From the IMG/VR virus record IMGVR_UViG_3300037247_002101, positions 1 through 35,980 of that record: a stretch of 35,980 nucleotides of DNA. One strand, given 5' to 3'. Below the pieces are notes generated by a model. It did no database searches. It was not told where the DNA came from and saw only the letters and a program-made list of their open reading frames with translations. The translations under genes were made by a program, and so were the position numbers. Positions 29,295 to 35,481 of the stretch are shown piece by piece. Positions within the stretch are counted from its first letter, which is position 1. Every line of letters starts with the position of its first letter. Origin of the DNA: a virus.

Positions 29295-29489
29295 ATGAAA
29301 GATTTAGTAGCGAAATTAATTGTTATTTTAACTATTGGTGGCATAGTTGGCTCACTTGCATCTGCATTTCATATGGGCGGATGGAAAGCTTTCCTTACAT
29401 TTATGACGGCTTGTGGTATAGTATTTTTCGGAATAGGATTAATAATTTTAATAATCTGGGCTTTTCGCCGTGTCTTCGTTAAGGGTTAA
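29295..29489 (+). CDS. Small two-helix membrane protein
   Basis: 64 aa, beginning MKDLVAKLIVILTIGG. Hydrophobic helices at about 5-25 and 32-57 with a short loop (HMGGWKA) and a basic end, RRVFVKG, which would face the cytoplasm. RBS AAGGAAGG lies upstream. The function is unknown. Confidence 0.7.
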   Translation: MKDLVAKLIVILTIGGIVGSLASAFHMGGWKAFLTFMTACGIVFFGIGLIILIIWAFRRVFVKG

Positions 29490-29661
29490 TATTCTAGAAA
29501 TCACATGTGTAGTCCATGTTAATGATTTACTCTCTGATTGGATACCGCATAAGTATACATGTCACTGCCTAGGCTCTTATATTCGCAATAATAATGAGTA
29601 TCCTATATTTCTAGTAATGGAAGCAGAAAAGGATGCGAGGATCAAACATGCTAAAAGTTAA
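29470..29661 (+). CDS. FHxIIxY-family microprotein, dispersed copy 8
   Basis: 63 aa from GTG at 29470, reading VSSLRVNILEITCVVHVND. The block VNILEITCVVHVNDLL lines up with the N-terminal motif of the tandem array, with FH replaced by IT. The end has PIFLVMEAE, as in PIYLAWLE. The exact start is uncertain because no RBS is seen; it overlaps the membrane-protein gene by 20 nt. Confidence 0.5.
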   Translation: MSSLRVNILEITCVVHVNDLLSDWIPHKYTCHCLGSYIRNNNEYPIFLVMEAEKDARIKHAKS

Positions 29662-29806
29662 TCTAGTTGAGTTTCATTGCTTGATAATTTATAGAGACAT
29701 GCTTAAAAATGAATATATTATTAATAGCAGTCTACACTGGATAAATAATTCCCTTAACGATGGAGTGTATTTAGCGTCGTGGAAAAGTGGAATAAGAAAT
29801 TTATAA
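29648..29806 (+). CDS. FHxIIxY-family microprotein, dispersed copy 9
   Basis: 52 aa, beginning MLKVNLVEFHCLIIYRDM, ending VYLASWKSGIRNL. The family motif is clear (EFHCLIIYRDM). Overlaps copy 8 by 14 nt, repeating the coupled arrangement of the main array about 1.1 kb away. Confidence 0.66.
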   Translation: MLKVNLVEFHCLIIYRDMLKNEYIINSSLHWINNSLNDGVYLASWKSGIRNL

Positions 29807-29823
29807 TACAATAGGAGGTTATT

Positions 29824-30051
29824 ATGCCACTTACTTATTGTTTTCAGTGTGGAAAATATTTGCGTCTAGGACAAAAAAGAGAATGGGGAACTTTTTGTAA
29901 TGAGGAATGTTTTGAAAAATATACTGATAAAAGGAAAAGATTATTCGACCTTAAATTGGAATACTGGAAAGAAACGCATCCACGACTCCTTAATTATTAT
30001 TACGATAGTCGCAAAGTTGGCGGGTGGTATCCAGGTGTAGGAGAGGAATGA
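29824..30051 (+). CDS. Small zinc-finger protein
   Basis: 75 aa, beginning MPLTYCFQCGKYLRLGQ. CFQC (6-9) and FCNEECF (about 24-30) form a probable four-cysteine treble-clef/MYM-like finger. The remainder is a charged helix and YYYDSRKVGGWYPG. RBS AGGAGG lies upstream. DNA- or protein-binding is inferred. Confidence 0.7.
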   Translation: MPLTYCFQCGKYLRLGQKREWGTFCNEECFEKYTDKRKRLFDLKLEYWKETHPRLLNYYYDSRKVGGWYPGVGEE

Positions 30052-30073
30052 ATAGTTGTTCCTCTCTTTTTTA
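30041..30073 (+). terminator. Intrinsic terminator
   Basis: Stem GAGAGGAA / TTCCTCTC around the stop codon of the zinc-finger gene, then TTTTTT. Confidence 0.75.
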
Positions 30074-30085
30074 TCTTTAAACTAT

Positions 30086-30106
30086 GGCATAAGACAAATG
30101 TATAGA
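30086..30106 (+). promoter_or_regulatory. GGCATAAGA promoter-like element
   Basis: ATGGCATAAGA, 6 nt, TATAGA. Immediately follows the terminator at 30041-30073. Confidence 0.6.
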
Positions 30107-30152
30107 AATTTCTATGCATTTGAATAAACTTTTAACTAACTTAGGAGATAAA

Positions 30153-30248
30153 GTGGATGGAGTAACAAAAGCGTATTTAATACTTTTTGTAGTTTTGCTT
30201 ATTTCTTGTATGTCTTATATTGCGTATTACTTTTTGTATTTATCATAA
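30153..30248 (+). CDS. Single-helix membrane microprotein
   Basis: 31 aa from GTG at 30153 (VDGVTKAYLILF), preferred because AACTTAGGAG, the leader found before other genes here, lies 6 nt upstream. An in-frame ATG at 30114 would add 13 residues but has no RBS. The rest is one hydrophobic helix, LILFVVLLISCMSYIAYYF. Confidence 0.55.
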   Translation: MDGVTKAYLILFVVLLISCMSYIAYYFLYLS

Positions 30249-30267
30249 CTTAACTTAGGAGAAAAAA

Positions 30268-30519
30268 ATGAATCCCACACTAAAATCCTTTTTGGGTATT
30301 TTTATGATTGCTTTGGTTTTCGGGTTTGGCTACATTTCTTATAATCACATTGACAATTCGTACATGATGAATGAGCCGGATCATGTTGTTGAACTGGAAG
30401 CGGCAAATGACAGTTTGGAAAATGTTATATCGGACCTGGAAGAGCAGAATGCCGAATTAACGGAAGAACTGGACGAACTCACATCCGAATCAGAGGAGGA
30501 AACCACTGATGAAAAATAG
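30268..30519 (+). CDS. Membrane-anchored coiled-coil protein
   Basis: 83 aa, beginning MNPTLKSFLGIFMIALVF. An N-terminal transmembrane helix (about 7-25), then an acidic coiled coil (ELEAANDSLENVISDLEEQ onward) to the end. The plan is like an inner-membrane spanin subunit or a membrane assembly factor; there is no partner lipoprotein nearby, so spanin is not proposed. It overlaps the large membrane-protein gene by 11 nt. Confidence 0.7.
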   Translation: MNPTLKSFLGIFMIALVFGFGYISYNHIDNSYMMNEPDHVVELEAANDSLENVISDLEEQNAELTEELDELTSESEEETTDEK

Positions 30520-31882
30520 ACCCTCACAAATCGGCGCTGGATTTGCCGATGAATATTTGGGCCATGAAAAAAATATTGTGATAAATGTGGAAGATCCCCG
30601 CTATCGATATTATCAGTGGTTAAGAGGATGGTATGGTATGGGAACCAAGGAGGTTACTAACAAATGCCCCTTTTACCAATTCATGGTTTTTGGAAGTATA
30701 TTGATGCTAGCATCTATCATTGGTATCATACTAATGAAAATCATCGATATTTTTATTCTGTGGCCATTGTCATGGGTTGCTCCCAAATTTGTTGACGACT
30801 TTAATGCTACCGCATCAAAAAGCAAAATGATATTTTCCTGGATCATTACTGGGATAGTGATGATATTTGCCATACTTATAGGTGGACTTTTGTCCACAAA
30901 TATCTTAGCCTGGTTCGGCCTGGTAGTACACTGGATATTTGCAGTTCCGTGGATAATTGTTGTGTGCATATGGTTGCTAATTGTATTTCTCGTTACAACC
31001 GGGATTCCCTGGCTTTTCTTCGGTATTGGTTTTGTTCTTGAATGGCTTCTTGCCGTAATAATTGCTTTCATAAATATCCCATGGTTAAGTGTTATTATGT
31101 GGATTATGGTTGCCTTGGGCGCGATTGTTGGAACCACTATAACAATGGTATTACTTTATAAGATTGGTGTCTGGTTCTTCAAAAGTTCCTTTGTAGCATG
31201 GATAATTAAAAAATCTTGTGATGTACGAGAATTCAGAATCAGGAGACGTAGAGATCATAAGGTTAAAGTCCATAAACTGAAAAAAGAGAAAATACGGATG
31301 CGAGAACTTAAAGAGGAGGAAACCTGGGGAGGAGGATGGAGAGAGCCGAACGAAAGATGGGATAAAATTCTTGTGGCTGGATTTTCTATTGTATGGGCAG
31401 GATTAATGATTTTCCCGGGATATCCATTCAAATTGATTGGCTATGGTTTCAAATGGATTTGGGCAGGAATTGGTTTAGTAGAATCAGGCCTTGAATGGAT
31501 TGCTAAGAAAATCTGGGATGTTATTGTGGTCGTCTGGTCACTTATTACCGAAACTATTTCTAATCATTGCCCACCAATTGATTTTGTTGTCGAAATCAGT
31601 GAAAAAGGTAAATTGGTTCCACGACATAATGGAAATTTTCGATTTACGAGTATGGATCTGGATAATGATATTATGATTAATGCGACGGATCTGCCTGATG
31701 GTTTCAAACCTTTTAAAGCAAAAGATGGGCGCCAGGCAACAATTCGCTGTACGATAAAAACTTCTGAACTTGAACAAGCCAAAAGGCTTTATAATAAATT
31801 TGGGACCCGTTCGGATCTGGATGTTTTTAAAATCCAGGATTTAACGTATGTTCCTACCCGCGTGGTCAGGAAGAAGAAATAG
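30509..31882 (+). CDS. Large multi-pass membrane protein
   Basis: 457 aa, beginning MKNRPSQIGAGFADEYLG. About six transmembrane helices lie in residues 58-230, many Trp/Ile-rich with short loops. A very basic cytoplasmic segment follows (REFRIRRRRDHKVKVHKLKK, about 243-262), then one or two further hydrophobic stretches (about 292-350) and a soluble C-terminal domain (FVVEISEKGKLVPRHNG to the end). No family is recognised. It is unusually long for this region and co-translated with the coiled-coil anchor, so the two may form one membrane complex. Confidence 0.75.
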   Translation: MKNRPSQIGAGFADEYLGHEKNIVINVEDPRYRYYQWLRGWYGMGTKEVTNKCPFYQFMVFGSILMLASIIGIILMKIIDIFILWPLSWVAPKFVDDFNATASKSKMIFSWIITGIVMIFAILIGGLLSTNILAWFGLVVHWIFAVPWIIVVCIWLLIVFLVTTGIPWLFFGIGFVLEWLLAVIIAFINIPWLSVIMWIMVALGAIVGTTITMVLLYKIGVWFFKSSFVAWIIKKSCDVREFRIRRRRDHKVKVHKLKKEKIRMRELKEEETWGGGWREPNERWDKILVAGFSIVWAGLMIFPGYPFKLIGYGFKWIWAGIGLVESGLEWIAKKIWDVIVVVWSLITETISNHCPPIDFVVEISEKGKLVPRHNGNFRFTSMDLDNDIMINATDLPDGFKPFKAKDGRQATIRCTIKTSELEQAKRLYNKFGTRSDLDVFKIQDLTYVPTRVVRKKK

Positions 31883-31886
31883 CAAG

Positions 31887-31916
31887 ATAGGGTGACATAC
31901 GTCGCCCTATTTTTTT
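31887..31916 (+). terminator. Intrinsic terminator
   Basis: Stem ATAGGGTGAC / GTCGCCCTAT with loop ATAC, then TTTTTT. Confidence 0.85.
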
Positions 31917-31968
31917 AGCTATAGATTATGAAGGTATTTTTCCATATCTTTATATGAAGGAGAATGCT

Positions 31969-32688
31969 ATGCTAAAAAAATTTCTTTTCTTGTTTTTTGT
32001 TTTATTACCCATGTTGATATTTGGGCAATATGACTCTGAAGTTTCATATTACCAAATGAACATTTTCAAAATTGAAGGGAACTATGAAGTTCCTATAGAA
32101 GTCACCAAAAATGAGGGTGATTCTTTAGACTTCATAGTTGTTTACGACACTATCAACCCACCTTATATCTCACCTTATGGTAGTTTTCTATACGACACTA
32201 AACAAATAGACAACGACCAGTCGTCATGGAATGGGAACGAAATGACTATCACAAGCGTGATAGACTATCCGGAAGGTATATACGAAATTACTTTGGATGC
32301 TGTAAAGCACTGGCTGGAAGAAGATTCTTTGCTCTATGGATACTGTACCAATGCTTTGTACCTGGAAGTGGATTCCAGCAATGCTACCGCACTAATTGAA
32401 GATCCCAGGATATACGGAATTAATTTGAAACAGAATTATCCTAACCCGTTTAACCCTACCACCACTATACAATATTCTATAAAAAACCAATCAATAGTAT
32501 CTCTGCATATAGTAGATATTACCGGAAGAGTCGAAGAGATATTTTCCGAAAGATTTCGGAGTCCCGGGACATATTATGTATCGATCGACGCAAGTAATCT
32601 GGCAAGTGGCAACTATATCTATTTCCTACGTGTTCAAGCAAATGGTAAAATACACATCTTAAAGAAAGTTTTTACAGTCTTAAAATAA
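31969..32688 (+). CDS. Secreted protein with type IX secretion C-terminal sorting domain
   Basis: 239 aa from ATG at 31969 (MLKKFLFLFFVLLPMLIFG), with GAAGGAG 6 nt upstream. The upstream in-frame ATG has no RBS. Residues 1-19 are a Sec signal peptide with likely cleavage before QYDS. The middle is beta-rich (about 20-145). The last 85 residues are a T9SS type A sorting domain: QNYPNPFNPTTTIQYSI, then VSLHIVDITGRVEEI, GTYYVSIDASNLASGNYIYFLRV and a basic Lys-rich end. Such cargo crosses the outer membrane by the host Por/T9SS system and is attached to or released from the surface. A surface role such as blocking rival phages is inference. Confidence 0.88.
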   Translation: MLKKFLFLFFVLLPMLIFGQYDSEVSYYQMNIFKIEGNYEVPIEVTKNEGDSLDFIVVYDTINPPYISPYGSFLYDTKQIDNDQSSWNGNEMTITSVIDYPEGIYEITLDAVKHWLEEDSLLYGYCTNALYLEVDSSNATALIEDPRIYGINLKQNYPNPFNPTTTIQYSIKNQSIVSLHIVDITGRVEEIFSERFRSPGTYYVSIDASNLASGNYIYFLRVQANGKIHILKKVFTVLK

Positions 32689-32708
32689 CGTTATATCTAC
32701 TAATTTTT

Positions 32709-32730
32709 GGCATAAGACATGTGTATAACC
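32709..32730 (+). promoter_or_regulatory. GGCATAAGA promoter-like element
   Basis: TTTGGCATAAGA, 6 nt, TATAAC, CATTTAAGGAG. A close fit to the consensus of this element. Confidence 0.65.
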
Positions 32731-32746
32731 ATTTAAGGAGAAAATC

Positions 32747-32833
32747 ATGGATAAGCTTATGTCAAGAGCAATGATAGCATCTGGAATCATTTCTATCGTT
32801 CTCGGTTACATCTTGTTTAACATGTTGTTCTAA
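32747..32833 (+). CDS. Single-helix membrane microprotein
   Basis: 28 aa, MDKLMSRAMIASGI then IISIVLGYILFNMLF. The only gene in its promoter-terminator cassette, with AAGGAG 7 nt upstream. A tiny membrane peptide; function unknown. Confidence 0.6.
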   Translation: MDKLMSRAMIASGIISIVLGYILFNMLF

Positions 32834-32840
32834 ATTTTTA

Positions 32841-32865
32841 AAGGGAGACTCGTCTCCCTTTTTTA
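32841..32865 (+). terminator. Intrinsic terminator
   Basis: Stem AAGGGAGA / TCTCCCTT with loop CTCG, then TTTT. It is followed by an AT-only tract (about 32872-32910). Confidence 0.8.
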
Positions 32866-32918
32866 CGTATATATTTAATATATAATATTATATATATAAA
32901 TTATATTTTCTTTTATAC

Positions 32919-32938
32919 GGCATAAGAATAGTGATAAC
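32919..32938 (+). promoter_or_regulatory. GGCATAAGA promoter-like element
   Basis: ACGGCATAAGA, 5 nt, GATAAC, CATTTAAGTTAGGAG. Upstream is a very AT-rich stretch that may ease melting. Confidence 0.6.
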
Positions 32939-32959
32939 CATTTAAGTTAGGAGATTATT

Positions 32960-33391
32960 ATGCGTAAAAGTTATGATTTATCAATTGAAAATTTCCATAA
33001 AGCCAACAACTCTATCCATTCCAAGTTAATTTATGGTGGTACTCCTCAAGTGCGTTTACATGTTGCTAAAGAAATGCGCCAGCTAAATATTGATTGCAGT
33101 ACTATGCAAGAATTGTATTTTGACTGTGCAGGTGGCGGTGAGGTCCCATTATTTGCTGGATGGTTAATAATTGATAACGTTGAATTAGCAACTAAACGCT
33201 GTCAGTTCTATCTAAAAGATTATATGGATGCCAAATCAAAGGAAGAAACCTGTGTAAGATTGACATTTTTAAGTCAGAGCAGTCTGAAAAAGGAACTGGA
33301 AAACGATATTATGGTTCCAGGTTTTTATTACAATATCGTTTATTTTATAAACGCCTATGATCTATATGATGCGGGATTAATTAAAATATAG
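32960..33391 (+). CDS. Degenerate NtrC-like AAA+ protein A
   Basis: 143 aa, beginning MRKSYDLSIENFHKANN. It is a paralogue of the 33841 gene. The order YGGTPQVRLHVAKEM, YFDCAGGGEVPLFAGWLIIDNVELATKRCQ, RLTFLSQSSLKKELE, MVPGFYYNIVYFINAYDL follows the central AAA+ domain of sigma54 activators (GETGTGKE, GGTLFLDE, Q..LL, IAAT...L, F..DLYYRLNV). The Walker A lysine is missing and the Walker B DE is DN, so it should not hydrolyse ATP. The GAFTGA loop and C-terminal DNA-binding domain are absent. Confidence 0.68.
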   Translation: MRKSYDLSIENFHKANNSIHSKLIYGGTPQVRLHVAKEMRQLNIDCSTMQELYFDCAGGGEVPLFAGWLIIDNVELATKRCQFYLKDYMDAKSKEETCVRLTFLSQSSLKKELENDIMVPGFYYNIVYFINAYDLYDAGLIKI

Positions 33392-33398
33392 GAATCTC

Positions 33399-33557
33399 AT
33401 GCAGTTGTGTAAAGAATGCAAAGAATGGAATATTGACGGCACTAATGACTTGTGCCCCAAATGTCAATTTCTAGCTGATGCTATCAAAAATAACACTGAG
33501 CAAGTTATATCAGCATTGGAAATTTTGGGCTACAAGGTCACAAGAGAGGCAAAATAA
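33399..33557 (+). CDS. Small zinc-ribbon protein
   Basis: 52 aa, MQLCKECKEWNIDG onward. Two cysteine pairs, CKEC (4-7) and CPKC (19-22), form a rubredoxin-like knuckle, followed by an amphipathic helix (AIKNNTEQVISALEILGY). It lies 7 nt after the AAA+-like gene with a poor RBS (GGAATC), so it is probably coupled. The stop codon is in a terminator loop. Confidence 0.68.
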   Translation: MQLCKECKEWNIDGTNDLCPKCQFLADAIKNNTEQVISALEILGYKVTREAK

Positions 33558-33572
33558 TTTGCCTCTTTTTTA
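33545..33572 (+). terminator. Intrinsic terminator
   Basis: Perfect stem AGAGGCAAA / TTTGCCTCT with loop ATAA, then TTTTT. Confidence 0.85.
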
Positions 33573-33582
33573 GTTATAAAGT

Positions 33583-33603
33583 GGCATAAGAGTCATGAAG
33601 GCT
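33583..33603 (+). promoter_or_regulatory. GGCATAAGA promoter-like element of ncRNA
   Basis: GTGGCATAAGAGTCATG follows a terminator, as elsewhere, but no protein gene follows. The TATAAT-like box is not at the usual place. Confidence 0.5.
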
Positions 33604-33788
33604 GACTTATAACTTAGACACCGAAAATGCAGTTTCAAGGACTAATAGGTACGCGGGTGCCGTTCGTTGGCTAGAACCTAATGAAGCCGTCCGCTAGCAC
33701 TTTGACTTGGCGGTTCCGAGTCATTGACGCGAAAAATAGGACCAACATTGTAAGAAAAAGAGGAGCTGCATCTTACCCTCTTTTTTTA
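33604..33788 (+). ncRNA. Structured noncoding RNA cassette
   Basis: About 185 nt between a GGCATAAGA element and a terminator, with no open frame longer than 15 codons in the forward direction. Stems include GACTTGG / CCGAGTC with loop CGGTT (near 33703-33721) and GCTAG / CTAGC (about 33670-33697). It has the same promoter and terminator context as the neighbouring small genes, so the product is most simply an RNA. GCTAGCACTT is complementary to AAGTGCTAGC in the tRNA-like RNA at 26418. The function is unknown. Confidence 0.55.
33757..33788 (+). terminator. Terminator with competing hairpin
   Basis: Stem AAAGAGG / CCTCTTT followed by T-tract (TTTTTTT). An alternative stem GTAAGA / TCTTAC (33750-33755 with 33771-33776) would exclude it, so a switch is possible. 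Confidence 0.7.
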
Positions 33789-33797
33789 CCTTTAAGT

Positions 33798-33817
33798 GGC
33801 ATAAGAACGATGATAAT
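33798..33817 (+). promoter_or_regulatory. GGCATAAGA promoter-like element
   Basis: GTGGCATAAGA, 5 nt, GATAAT, CATTTAA, then TTTAGGAGG before the 33841 gene. Confidence 0.65.
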
Positions 33818-33840
33818 CATTTAAACTTTAGGAGGCAATT

Positions 33841-34287
33841 ATGATACAATTTGATTCTAACATACTCCCAGATAATCTTACTCCAGACCAAATAAAGACC
33901 ATGTTAATAATATGCAATGTAGTTAAAACATCTGATCCGATATTGATTTTTGGTCGTACTGGTGATATTAGAACAAATATTGCGCGCCAAATTGCTAATC
34001 GTAGCCTGTACAAAAAGTTCGGAAAAACTTATTTCGATTGTGGAGTAGAATATGGTTCAGTTCCATTAACGGCTGGAACTATAATAATCGACAATGTTGA
34101 TTATGCTTCTAAATCCGTTCAAACCAGATTAAAGGATTGTATGGACGCAAAAGTGAATAATGAGTATATGAGATTCATATTCTGTAGTGAAACTAACTTG
34201 GTAGAAAAAGTTGAAACCGGTAATCTTTTGCCTGGCGTATTCCATAATATGGTTATGAGTATTAACGCCGAGCATGTAATGTTGTGA
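33841..34287 (+). CDS. Degenerate NtrC-like AAA+ protein B
   Basis: 148 aa, beginning MIQFDSNILPDNLTPDQ. FGRTGDIRTNIARQIANRS (about 38-56) takes the place of the GETGTGKE Walker A of sigma54 activators. AGTIIIDNVDYASKSVQTRL is the Walker B/helix segment with DN instead of DE. MRFIFCSETNLVEKVETGNL matches sensor-I, and PGVFHNMVMSINAEHV matches the conserved FR.DLYYRLNV end. It lacks the ATP-binding Lys, the GAFTGA loop, receiver and HTH domains. It is a paralogue of 32960-33391 with a different N-terminus. It might act as a decoy or inhibitor of a host AAA+ activator (inference). Confidence 0.7.
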   Translation: MIQFDSNILPDNLTPDQIKTMLIICNVVKTSDPILIFGRTGDIRTNIARQIANRSLYKKFGKTYFDCGVEYGSVPLTAGTIIIDNVDYASKSVQTRLKDCMDAKVNNEYMRFIFCSETNLVEKVETGNLLPGVFHNMVMSINAEHVML

Positions 34288-34291
34288 TACC

Positions 34292-34309
34292 AGGGAGACT
34301 TGTCTTCCT
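34292..34309 (+). terminator. Weak terminator hairpin
   Basis: AGGGAGA / TCTTCCT with loop CTTG and one G-T pair, without a U-run. It sits at the place where the other cassettes have strong terminators. Confidence 0.35.
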
Positions 34310-34320
34310 AGCTATAAATT

Positions 34321-34342
34321 GGCATAAGAGTCATGGATAATC
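34321..34342 (+). promoter_or_regulatory. GGCATAAGA promoter-like element
   Basis: TTGGCATAAGA, 6 nt, GATAAT, CATTTAAGGAG. Near-identical in layout to the copy at 32709. Confidence 0.65.
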
Positions 34343-34358
34343 ATTTAAGGAGAAAATC

Positions 34359-34505
34359 ATGATTTGGGATACTTTGAAAAAATATCCGGATTGGGTTTTT
34401 GTAGCTGTTTGGTATATTATAAAATATTATAATTTTTGTTTTCATCCTGAAAGACCAACAAGGAAAAAAACTTGGAAAGGGCAATATCGCGACACAACTG
34501 AGTGA
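34359..34505 (+). CDS. Small basic protein
   Basis: 48 aa, beginning MIWDTLKKYPDWVFVAV. The first half is aromatic and possibly membrane-associated (WVFVAVWYIIKYYNF), the second half basic (RPTRKKTWKGQYR). RBS AAGGAG lies 7 nt upstream. Followed by hairpin CTCCAGAT / ATCTGGAG (34509-34527) and a terminator. Function unknown. Confidence 0.58.
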   Translation: MIWDTLKKYPDWVFVAVWYIIKYYNFCFHPERPTRKKTWKGQYRDTTE

Positions 34506-34538
34506 CCCCTCCAGATGCAATCTGGAGCAGTGTCTAAG

Positions 34539-34569
34539 GAAAAAGGTCGACATTCGTCGGCTTTTTTTA
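34539..34569 (+). terminator. Intrinsic terminator
   Basis: Stem AAAAGGTCGAC / GTCGGCTTTT with loop ATTC and a U-tract. Confidence 0.8.
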
Positions 34570-34578
34570 CCTTTAAAA

Positions 34579-34599
34579 GGCATAAGATAGATGTATAAT
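34579..34599 (+). promoter_or_regulatory. GGCATAAGA promoter-like element (best -10 match)
   Basis: TTTAAAAGGCATAAGA, 6 nt, perfect TATAAT (34594-34599), CATTTAATTTAGGAGG. Best example of the element. Confidence 0.7.
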
Positions 34600-34620
34600 C
34601 ATTTAATTTAGGAGGTTATT

Positions 34621-34977
34621 ATGAAAGTATTTTTTGGGATTCTAAGAGTTTTAATATCGCAATTATCGTACGATGCTGTTATGTATTTATCTGATCTTTC
34701 TGTTGTATTATGGGAGAATCTATATGATGTTTTCATGCGGATGGTATTTTTTGTTACCGTTATTGTTATACTTTTGTTTGATATTTGGATTTTTATAGTA
34801 TTGTATAAGTGGGTTGATCATCCACTAGTGGCAACGTTCGTTATTATCGGTGGCATTCTTGTGATATTTTTTCAAGTAGGTGGGTGGATTAATAGAAAAG
34901 ATATTTATGCGTGGTTTCTTAATGAATGGCGTAGAGCTTCTAATACATATCGACGCAAAAACAGATTGGAGAATTAG
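34621..34977 (+). CDS. Membrane protein
   Basis: 118 aa, beginning MKVFFGILRVLISQLSY, with AGGAGG 7 nt upstream. An amphipathic N-terminus is followed by two strong transmembrane helices (about 41-61 and 69-88) and a basic C-terminal tail, RRASNTYRRKNRLEN. First gene of the 34621-35727 group. No family is recognised. Confidence 0.7.
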   Translation: MKVFFGILRVLISQLSYDAVMYLSDLSVVLWENLYDVFMRMVFFVTVIVILLFDIWIFIVLYKWVDHPLVATFVIIGGILVIFFQVGGWINRKDIYAWFLNEWRRASNTYRRKNRLEN

Positions 34978-34978
34978 C

Positions 34979-35233
34979 ATGGAAATATTAGATAAAGAAG
35001 AATTTGAAGAAGCCATATTTAGTATGAATATGGAAGTAGATCCTTTAATAAAAGCAGTTACGCGTCAGAAGATTATTAAAGAAATAGAAAAACGCGGAAT
35101 AGAAGCTCTTGAAATTGAGAAAATAGTTTCGAATGATATGCTTTTGGAACTAATCATCCGTAAATATCCTGATGATGTATGCTTAATTGAGCTTATTGAC
35201 AGATATGCGATTGTTGTTGAAGGGAGGAAATAG
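34979..35233 (+). CDS. Small helical protein
   Basis: 84 aa from ATG at 34979 (MEILDKEEFEEAIFSMN), 1 nt after the previous stop, with GGAG 8 nt upstream. Charged and entirely helical-looking, with ALEIEKIVSNDMLLELIIRKY. No family is recognised. Confidence 0.65.
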   Translation: MEILDKEEFEEAIFSMNMEVDPLIKAVTRQKIIKEIEKRGIEALEIEKIVSNDMLLELIIRKYPDDVCLIELIDRYAIVVEGRK

Positions 35234-35234
35234 T

Positions 35235-35441
35235 ATGTGGTTTAATATTTTTATGACTGTTTTTGGTATTTTTGTTCTGCTTGTGATTGGTGCAGTTACA
35301 TATGATTGTCATCATAAGCTTGCTACATGCAGTGAAAATGCTGAAAAAGGTTGGAAACGAGCATTCGAAGGCTGGGCAATATTGCTTTTTCTTATTGCGT
35401 TGGATTTCGTAATGCGTACTATAAACTGGATAACTAATTAA
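35235..35441 (+). CDS. Small two-helix membrane protein
   Basis: 68 aa from ATG at 35235 (MWFNIFMTVFGIFVLLV), with GGGAGGAAA upstream. Helices at about 3-22 and 48-63 flank a Cys/His-containing loop (DCHHKLATCSENAEKGW). Longer in-frame starts lie inside the previous gene and lack an RBS. Confidence 0.65.
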   Translation: MWFNIFMTVFGIFVLLVIGAVTYDCHHKLATCSENAEKGWKRAFEGWAILLFLIALDFVMRTINWITN

Positions 35442-35481
35442 TTTTATTGAAGTTATATTAAATTCTAATAGGAGATATATT

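Noticed and set aside
30268-30519. Inner-membrane spanin
   Set aside because: The fold plan fits, but no overlapping or adjacent outer-membrane lipoprotein spanin, holin or endolysin was seen.
19223-34599. GGCATAAGA element as a sigma54 (-24/-12) promoter
   Set aside because: The GG is present, but no GC lies 10 nt further on in the copies; a TATAAT-like box at a fixed distance fits better.
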